From the NCBI GenBank assembly GCA_002712845.1, contig PAUV01000061.1:8573-19961 (forward strand): DNA of 11,389 nt, read 5' to 3'. The notes beneath the pieces were generated by a model. That model made no database searches and was not told the DNA's origin. It saw only the letters and a list, made by a program, of their open reading frames with translations. Origin of the DNA: Rhodopirellula sp. (GTDB lineage Bacteria; Planctomycetota; Planctomycetia; Pirellulales; Pirellulaceae). This document shows positions 1 to 4,637 of the stretch, piece by piece (the stretch's first letter is position 1; the number at the start of each line of letters is the position of its first letter). Both the position numbers and the translations under genes were made by a program.

Positions 1-132
1 AACCGCACGGTCATACATCTGCTGGTATTGATCCGTGGATGAGAAAACGGCTTTTTCCGTGAACTCGGCTGGCGGAGGAAACGAACGATCTTCGGTAAGG
101 ACGTGGTCAATCTGACCGGACACGTCAGTCAT
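1..132 (-). CDS. acs: Acetyl-coenzyme A synthetase, N-terminal fragment (cut by window edge)
   Basis: Reading leftwards from an ATG at 132, 44 codons stay open to the window edge. The segment FPPPAEFTEKA (residues 18-28) followed by QYQQMYDRAV (35-44) matches the characteristic N-terminus of AMP-forming acetyl-CoA synthetases, where a PPAEF-like motif precedes a helix ending in YxxLYxRA. Members of this family activate acetate with ATP and CoA to acetyl-CoA in the cytoplasm. The adenylation motifs lie outside the window, so the call rests on the N-terminal domain only. No good Shine-Dalgarno sequence precedes the ATG. A perfect 7-bp inverted repeat lies about 48 bp upstream. A related short-chain acyl-CoA synthetase such as propionyl-CoA synthetase is the main alternative. 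Confidence 0.82.
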   Translation of the reverse strand, partial: MTDVSGQIDHVLTEDRSFPPPAEFTEKAVFSSTDQYQQMYDRAV

Positions 133-179
133 ATTTGCGAATCCAATCTCGCGAGGAATAAGTCAGTTCGTGAGGCAGT

Positions 180-196
180 CATAAGCAATGCTTATG
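180..196. repeat. Perfect inverted repeat upstream of acs, possible operator
   Basis: CATAAGC (180-186), a 3-base spacer AAT, then GCTTATG (190-196): 7 bp of perfect dyad symmetry, 48 bp upstream of the acs start codon. Its position and compact symmetry fit a dimeric regulator site or a small hairpin in the acs leader. No regulator is identifiable from the sequence, and a repeat of this size can arise by chance. Confidence 0.35.
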
Positions 197-450
197 TAGC
201 CATCTGCAGTGCGTAGTCTAGTGGATTTTTCTGTCCGCCGTTGGTACTGCGAAACTCAAAAGAGATTCACCCGCAAGTCACCAAAACGTTGCTAACTGCA
301 ATGATTTGCACCGTACGCAACGTCACACCTCTAAACCGCCACAGTATCCACTGCTGGGCAATACATACGATTAAACCGGCTACCCAAAGCTCAACGCCAA
401 ATCCGCGACTAAAAAGTCACTCGTTGCCACACTCAATCGGAAATCTGAGT

Positions 451-498
451 CAAAAAACCCGCCTGGCTTAGTAATGCGGATAACAACCACGCAGGCGG
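451..498 (-). terminator. Probable Rho-independent terminator of the lipid A operon
   Basis: On the minus strand CCGCCTG (498-492) can pair with CAGGCGG (465-459), followed at once by GTTTTTTG (458-451). The GC-rich 7-bp stem and the six-T tract are typical of an intrinsic terminator. The 26-base loop is unusually long. It lies about 240 bp downstream of the oxidoreductase stop and would stop lpxC-lpxA-gfo transcripts before they read into acs. Confidence 0.55.
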
Positions 499-656
499 CG
501 AGTCAATCAGCCGAGCAACACAGAAAAACACCCGAACACACAGTGCCTGATGTTGGCGACAAACGCGAAAGAGAGCCGATCGCGTTGGTTCTGGCGGCCC
601 AAAGTATCAGCCGACCAAAGTAGCAATGATGCTGAGCCCAGAACGCCAGAGATGGC

Positions 657-705
657 AACAAACGCGGTGGTCCTTCAAATCCAAGCTGAGAAGCACGCGT
701 TTGTT
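657..705 (-). repeat. 10-bp inverted repeat just downstream of the oxidoreductase gene
   Basis: AACAAACGCG (657-666) and its exact complement CGCGTTTGTT (696-705) are separated by 29 bases and start about 30 bases after the stop codon at 736. In the minus-strand transcript this would fold into a hairpin, but no clean U tract follows. It could act as 3'-end protection or as a weak terminator. Confidence 0.4.
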
Positions 706-735
706 CACAATATACGATAGCAATTTTGGCAGCGG

Positions 736-1833
736 TTAGGCTGCCCGGCGGTCTTGATGAATCCGACGACTGCTAGCCTCGATTCTTTCGCGAACCGCTG
801 CATGAGGTCCCATTTCCTGAGTCGTTGCGTTGGGATACCACGCCCGCTTCGAAACAGACTCCAAAACTTGCTGCGCCAAGTCCACAGCACGGGCTCCAGC
901 AACTCCATCAACCGTCGGTGAAATCCCAGTCTGAATGCTGATCACAAAATCATGCAACTCGTCGAGGATGGCGTTCCTGGGTTCCAGCTCAAGCTTCTCG
1001 CAACGCAGTCGTTCGCTAAACAATTGGCCAGAGTAACCGAGCGGGTTGTCTGTTTCGGCTGAAAGATCAAAGTCACGACGAACCACAGAATCACAGGGTC
1101 GAACCACCGAAAGTGCCGGTGAGCCGAAATCGATTTCCGCAAACCCATGACTGCCGAAAACCTGCATCTGCCTGGCAGGCTCGGGACTGACCCGTGATGC
1201 TTTGACATTCGCTACTAGACCACACTCAAACTCGATCCGGGCTTCTGCCAAGTCCTCGTGATCGCTTATCACTGCCAGTCCGCTAGCTGAGACTGATTTC
1301 ACACTGGCGTCGGTCATCGACAGGATCAAATCAAGATCATGAATCATCAAGTCCATGACGACGCCCACATCGAGACATCTTCCTGGAAAGCTGGAAGCTC
1401 TCACAGCTTCAACATATTTTACGTCGACTGCTAATTTTTCCAAGGCGGTGAAAGCCGGATTGAACCGCTCAACATGACCGACCTGAAGCGTTAACCTCTT
1501 GGCATTCGCTAGCGTGGACAGACGATTAGCGTCGTCCCGCTCAATCGTCAGTGGTTTTTCGACCAACACATGCTTTCCAGCGCTCAATAGGGTTTGAGCG
1601 ATTTCCGAATGCATGTCAGTGGGAGCAGCGATTACCGCCGCATCGATTTCCGGTAAGCAGTCGCGATAATCCGCGTGGACAGGGACGCCGAATAACTCTT
1701 CCGCGTTCTTTCTCGCAGCTTCGAAAGGGTCACTCACTGCAACAAGTTTAGCCCCGTCAACCTGCCCCAGTAACTTGGAATGTACACGCCCAAGATGCCC
1801 GGCACCAATGACGGCGATCCGTAGTTCACTCAC
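736..1833 (-). CDS. Gfo/Idh/MocA-family NAD(P)-dependent oxidoreductase of the lipid A locus (GnnA-like candidate)
   Basis: A 365-residue cytoplasmic protein. Residues 10-15 (GAGHLG) are the Rossmann GxGxxG dinucleotide loop. VEKPL (91-95) is the EKP motif with the conserved lysine K93, GHVERFNPA (119-127) follows the Rossmann domain, and DLMIHDLD (161-168) carries the HD pair of the C-terminal catalytic sheet. All are family hallmarks. The GTG start at 1833 overlaps the lpxA stop (GTGA, 4 bp), and an AAGGA sits 7 bases upstream inside the lpxA tail, so translation is coupled. From family knowledge, lpx-linked members include GnnA, which oxidises the 3-OH of UDP-GlcNAc so that an amino group can be installed. 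That activity is an inference here. A dehydrogenase acting on another sugar nucleotide or inositol is possible. The protein ends in basic residues plus Ala-Ala. Confidence 0.85.
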   Translation of the reverse strand: MSELRIAVIGAGHLGRVHSKLLGQVDGAKLVAVSDPFEAARKNAEELFGVPVHADYRDCLPEIDAAVIAAPTDMHSEIAQTLLSAGKHVLVEKPLTIERDDANRLSTLANAKRLTLQVGHVERFNPAFTALEKLAVDVKYVEAVRASSFPGRCLDVGVVMDLMIHDLDLILSMTDASVKSVSASGLAVISDHEDLAEARIEFECGLVANVKASRVSPEPARQMQVFGSHGFAEIDFGSPALSVVRPCDSVVRRDFDLSAETDNPLGYSGQLFSERLRCEKLELEPRNAILDELHDFVISIQTGISPTVDGVAGARAVDLAQQVLESVSKRAWYPNATTQEMGPHAAVRERIEASSRRIHQDRRAA

Positions 1834-2639
1834 GCTGCTTTCCTTCGTCGATCACGACCACGGCCGTGCCGCCCGTCGCTGGATTGGTCAATAGAATCAA
1901 ACAAGTGTTTCAGTACAGGCCGAATCGGCCCACAATTCATCAATTCCTCGCGGGCGACCTCGACCCCCAGTCGGTCTCGGTACATCATGCGATAAGCCTT
2001 ATTCAGGACCTTGATGTCGTCTTCGGGATAATCATGACGCTTCAATCCAATCGCGTTGACTGCCCGCGGTTTGGAAGGTTGCCCATCCACAATCAGATAA
2101 GGAGGGACATCGTGCAGCACTCGGCTCATGCTACTGACAAAGCTGAGTTGCCCGATAGAAGCAAAGTGATGAACCCCGACGCCTCCGGCAAGTGTCACAT
2201 CGTTACCAATGTGAACATGCCCACCAAGCATACCGTTGTTGGCGATCACGATACGATCACCCAGCGTGCAATCGTGAGCCACATGCGTCCCTGTCATCAG
2301 AAAATTGTTGTCGCCGATCCGAGTAACGCCCTGGTCCTTCTCGGTCCCACGATTGACAGTGCAGTTTTCTCGAATGGTATTCCCGTGGCCAATCTCTACA
2401 CGCGTGGGTGTATTTGCGTAACTGGTGTCCTGTGGATGACCTCCAATGACACAACCTTGAAAGACATGATTATCTTCACCGAGGCTACAAACCCCGGCCA
2501 TCACAACGTGATCCTCAATCCTGGTGTTGTCGCCAATCGACGCATCTGGACCAATCACACAGAAGTGGCCGATACGTACGTTGGTACCGATTTTTGCCCG
2601 AGGGTCAACAACAGCGGTTTGAGCGATAGACGTGCTCAT
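1830..2639 (-). CDS. lpxA: Acyl-[ACP]--UDP-N-acetylglucosamine O-acyltransferase (LpxA)
   Basis: Transfers a 3-hydroxyacyl chain from acyl carrier protein to the 3-position of a UDP-GlcNAc-type sugar, the first step of lipid A synthesis, in the cytoplasm. The 269-residue protein is of normal family length. Hexapeptide repeats of the left-handed beta-helix fill about residues 6-180, and a helical C-terminal domain begins near NAIGLKRHDY. THVAHDC (118-124) holds the catalytic His122, equivalent to E. coli His125. ANNGMLGGH and VHHF carry the other conserved histidines (141, 157). DVPPY follows at about 177-181. The frame opens earlier at a GTG (2672), but the ATG at 2639 has GGAG 5 bases upstream and fits the family N-terminus, so I use it. 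The gene ends in an Arg-rich tail, and its stop overlaps the next gene's start. Residue 170 is Ser where E. coli has Gly173. Confidence 0.95.
   Translation of the reverse strand: MSTSIAQTAVVDPRAKIGTNVRIGHFCVIGPDASIGDNTRIEDHVVMAGVCSLGEDNHVFQGCVIGGHPQDTSYANTPTRVEIGHGNTIRENCTVNRGTEKDQGVTRIGDNNFLMTGTHVAHDCTLGDRIVIANNGMLGGHVHIGNDVTLAGGVGVHHFASIGQLSFVSSMSRVLHDVPPYLIVDGQPSKPRAVNAIGLKRHDYPEDDIKVLNKAYRMMYRDRLGVEVAREELMNCGPIRPVLKHLFDSIDQSSDGRHGRGRDRRRKAA
1841..1845 (-). promoter_or_regulatory. Shine-Dalgarno for the oxidoreductase, inside the lpxA 3' end
   Basis: AAGGA on the minus strand (1845-1841), 7 bases before the GTG at 1833. It lies within the last codons of lpxA and supports the GTG start and coupled translation. 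Confidence 0.6.
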
Positions 2640-2644
2640 TTTTG

Positions 2645-2648
2645 CTCC
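2645..2648 (-). promoter_or_regulatory. Shine-Dalgarno that fixes the lpxA start
   Basis: GGAG on the minus strand (2648-2645), 5 bases before the ATG at 2639. The upstream GTG at 2672 lacks an equally good site and would add 11 residues that the family does not have. Confidence 0.65.
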
Positions 2649-2701
2649 GTGGTCATGTGCTTTGCGTATCACGCATTCATTTCAGGAATCCACTATCGAC
2701 G

Positions 2702-3601
2702 CTAGGCCGCTTTTCTCTGTTTCAGAAATGCGGACTGCGTATCGTGCTCTTCCTGTGCTGCCAGTTCAGCCAACTGGCTTGCCATTTGTCCGTTCAAATT
2801 GTGTCCGCCTCGGAAAGAAGTGAATCTTCCGATCAACTCCACACCTGCCAGTGACAAGTCGCCAATCAAGTCGAGGGTCTTGTGACGAGCGCATTCGTTC
2901 CGGAATCGGTACTTGTTATCAACAGGCCCATCGGGACCAATGACGAGCAAGTCTTGATTGGTCACATGAGAAGCCAAGCCTGACTCCCTGATCTGATCAG
3001 CCTGAACTTTAGTCACAAACGTTCTGGCTGAAGCCACCTCCCGAATGAATCGGTCCGGTGACAACTCCACACCAAACGCTTGGGGAGCGATTGGCGTCTG
3101 ATCATCAAAGCTCAACTGGTATTCGAAATACGACTCACCGGCATGCGACGGAACAGCTTCAACCCAGCCGTCCATGGTGCCGATGCGGTATCGATCACGA
3201 ATGACCAACTGTTTCCGGGGGGCAGCCTGCACGATCAATCCGGCACTGCCCAACTGCTCAACAAACTCAAAGCTACTGCCATCAAGCGAGGGCAATTCTT
3301 CGGCGTCGATTTCGCAGATACAATTGTCGATCTCAAGGGCATACAGGGCAGCCATCAGATGTTCAACCATCTGAAACTTTGCTTCGCCGTTGGCGAGATT
3401 CGTCCTCAGGCTGGCATCATACCGGCGGCTGACGAGTGCTTCGCAAACGGGGATAGCTGGTAAATCAGAGCGAATCAGGCGTACGCCCGTACCCAGGGCA
3501 GCTGGGTGCACAATGACCCTAACTTCCTTGCCACTCCAATAACCCCTGCCACTGACTTCACATGAGACAGCGATCGTATGTTCGTTGCGTGACGGGTTCA
3601 C
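2702..3601 (-). CDS. lpxC: UDP-3-O-acyl-N-acetylglucosamine deacetylase (LpxC)
   Basis: Zinc amidase that removes the N-acetyl group from the UDP-3-O-acyl sugar, the committed step of lipid A synthesis, in the cytoplasm. The 299 residues match a stand-alone LpxC. VEHLMAAL (79-86) gives the catalytic Glu80 and zinc ligand His81. RHKTLDLIGD (239-248) gives zinc ligands His240 and Asp244. SFRGGHN (262-268) holds His267, equivalent to E. coli His265. LPSLDGSS (103-110) and SARTF (191-195) are further family motifs. The GTG start has GGGAGG 7 bases upstream. lpxA follows after 62 bp, suggesting one operon, while a terminator lies between this gene and ompH. No FabZ domain is fused, although LpxC-FabZ fusions are known in some bacteria. 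The C-terminus ends in QRKAA. Confidence 0.95.
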   Translation of the reverse strand: MNPSRNEHTIAVSCEVSGRGYWSGKEVRVIVHPAALGTGVRLIRSDLPAIPVCEALVSRRYDASLRTNLANGEAKFQMVEHLMAALYALEIDNCICEIDAEELPSLDGSSFEFVEQLGSAGLIVQAAPRKQLVIRDRYRIGTMDGWVEAVPSHAGESYFEYQLSFDDQTPIAPQAFGVELSPDRFIREVASARTFVTKVQADQIRESGLASHVTNQDLLVIGPDGPVDNKYRFRNECARHKTLDLIGDLSLAGVELIGRFTSFRGGHNLNGQMASQLAELAAQEEHDTQSAFLKQRKAA

Positions 3602-3608
3602 GCTTCAG

Positions 3609-3614
3609 CCTCCC
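3609..3614 (-). promoter_or_regulatory. Strong Shine-Dalgarno for the GTG start of lpxC
   Basis: GGGAGG on the minus strand (3614-3609), 7 bases before GTG at 3601. It decides a non-ATG start. Confidence 0.7.
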
Positions 3615-3692
3615 TGCACTAAAAGTTCCAACATCCTTGCCGGAACCTTGACCAAACAAAATGCGTGATAGCAAGCTACTCACGCTCAGGTT

Positions 3693-3721
3693 AAAAATCG
3701 CCACACACGTGCGTGGCGATT
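3693..3721 (-). terminator. Rho-independent terminator between ompH and lpxC
   Basis: On the minus strand AATCGCCAC (3721-3713) pairs perfectly with GTGGCGATT (3704-3696) across an 8-base loop. With the last two stem bases, the run of T reaches five (3697-3693). It starts about 48 bp after the ompH stop and is oriented to end ompH transcription, implying that lpxC has its own promoter downstream or depends on read-through. Confidence 0.75.
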
Positions 3722-3768
3722 CCAAATACATCGCCTCACCGGCTGCAACAAAGCCAGGTCACAAGGAC

Positions 3769-4407
3769 CTAGTTTCGCTGAACACCTGGTGTTGGAGCAG
3801 CAGCCTGCTGTTCCATTTGCTTCGTCAGGTACTGCATGATCGCTTTGGTCATGTCGAGGTCCTCATCATGATGAACAATGTTTCTCATGACGCCGCGGAT
3901 CACGGTATCTGGCTTTTCAAGATCCATCTTGTCACTGTTATAGCGAAGCACAAGGTTGATCTTGTAAAAGTCTGCCATCACCTTAACACCAGAAGTGATA
4001 CGCTCGTAGTTCTGGTAGTAGATACGGGCTTCTGCATCAGCCAACTCGCGACGCTTGCTCGCCATCTGAAGGCGGAGCTGCGAGTCACCCTCAGCGATCT
4101 GCTTCTCCAAAGTGCCGTACTCCGGAGTACCAATTTTGTACTGCGGCAACTGCTCAGCCAGTTTTTTGAGCTCGGCTTGCCTTGCCTTCATCGTCGTGTC
4201 AAATGCTTTCAGATCATTCTCCACCTTCGATACTTCTGAGCGAATACCGGGGTGAGTCTTGAAGATGTAAGCGATGTCGACCACCGCAACGCGATGACCG
4301 GTGCTTGCCGTGGCCGGCTCAGCATTCTGTGCCGATACCGAAACTGGCAGTAAGGTTGTAACTGTAACGATGGCCAACATGATGGCCGATTTGCCGAAAG
4401 ATCGCAC
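3769..4407 (-). CDS. ompH: OmpH/Skp-family periplasmic chaperone
   Basis: Skp/OmpH proteins hold unfolded outer-membrane proteins in the periplasm. The 212-residue product starts with a signal peptide: basic n-region, hydrophobic stretch at about 8-22, and a likely cleavage after VSVSA (residue 26). VAVVDIAYIFKTHP (about 41-54) is the conserved start of the OmpH domain. Residues about 55-140 form the long Lys/Glu/Gln-rich helical coiled-coil arms. The mature tail ends in a Gln/Ala/Pro-rich stretch. The frame is open to 4488, but the GTG at 4407 has AAGGAG 7 bases upstream and gives a proper signal peptide, so I choose it. In many Gram-negatives ompH sits beside bamA and lpxD. Here it precedes lpxC, from which it is separated by a terminator. 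Confidence 0.88.
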   Translation of the reverse strand: MRSFGKSAIMLAIVTVTTLLPVSVSAQNAEPATASTGHRVAVVDIAYIFKTHPGIRSEVSKVENDLKAFDTTMKARQAELKKLAEQLPQYKIGTPEYGTLEKQIAEGDSQLRLQMASKRRELADAEARIYYQNYERITSGVKVMADFYKINLVLRYNSDKMDLEKPDTVIRGVMRNIVHHDEDLDMTKAIMQYLTKQMEQQAAAPTPGVQRN

Positions 4408-4414
4408 GTCCGCT

Positions 4415-4420
4415 CTCCTT
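4415..4420 (-). promoter_or_regulatory. Strong Shine-Dalgarno fixing the ompH start
   Basis: AAGGAG on the minus strand (4420-4415), 7 bases before GTG at 4407. It rules out the 27-residue upstream extension that the open frame would allow. Confidence 0.7.
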
Positions 4421-4443
4421 GCGTTGTGGGTGCGTTGTTCTCC

Positions 4444-4459
4444 GAATGCTGTCGCATTC
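4444..4459. repeat. Small inverted repeat in the ompH leader
   Basis: GAATGC (4444-4449), four bases, then GCATTC (4454-4459): a perfect 6-bp dyad 37 bp upstream of the ompH start codon. It may be a leader hairpin or an operator, and chance occurrence is quite possible. Confidence 0.25.
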
Positions 4460-4605
4460 TCCCAACCAATTCCGGCGTCCATCGCCAAGGTGGGAAACTC
4501 TTACCGATCCGCTGCCCCAAAGGACTGGCGATTCGAGTCGAGTCGGATTCTGCCACCAATTCTTGTAGACGTAAAGGTCGAAATCGCTGAACACCGCGCT
4601 CAGCC

Positions 4606-4637
4606 AAAAAAAAGTTTGATTGAATTGGCAGCAAACT
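4606..4637 (-). terminator. Probable weak intrinsic terminator after the M28 peptidase gene
   Basis: On the minus strand AGTTTG (4637-4632) can pair with CAAACT (4618-4613), and the run of eight T begins at the last stem base (4613-4606). The stem is only 6 bp and AT-rich, and its first base is the last base of the peptidase stop codon (TGA, 4639-4637). The T tract is the stronger half of the evidence. Confidence 0.45.

Larger units (their letters stand above)
133..735. other. Intergenic region of about 600 bp without a convincing gene
   Basis: This stretch lies between the acs start and the oxidoreductase stop. The only sizeable open frame (241-471, plus strand, TTG start) has no recognisable domain, no Shine-Dalgarno sequence and a composition unlike the neighbouring proteins. 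What the region does hold is structured: a 7-3-7 inverted repeat near acs (180-196), a probable minus-strand terminator (451-498), and a 10-bp inverted repeat (657-705). There is also a 7-bp inverted pair, TCTGGCG (590-596) with CGCCAGA (644-650). The nonamer ACAAACGCG occurs at 559-567 and 658-666 and inverted at 696-704. I see no tRNA or recognisable riboswitch. A small RNA cannot be excluded. Confidence 0.6.

Noticed and set aside
241..471. Possible small gene of 76 codons in the left intergenic region
   Set aside because: TTG start without Shine-Dalgarno, no recognisable motif, Ser/Thr/His/Pro-rich composition, and its end runs into the terminator hairpin.
1866..2705. Plus-strand open frame of 279 codons opposite lpxA
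   Set aside because: It lies almost entirely antisense to a clearly identified lpxA, shows no recognisable domain, and has no supporting ribosome site. The long open frame is a by-product of lpxA codon use.
3661..4239. Plus-strand open frame of 192 codons opposite ompH
   Set aside because: Overlaps the ompH terminator and coding region in antisense, with no domain or ribosome site.
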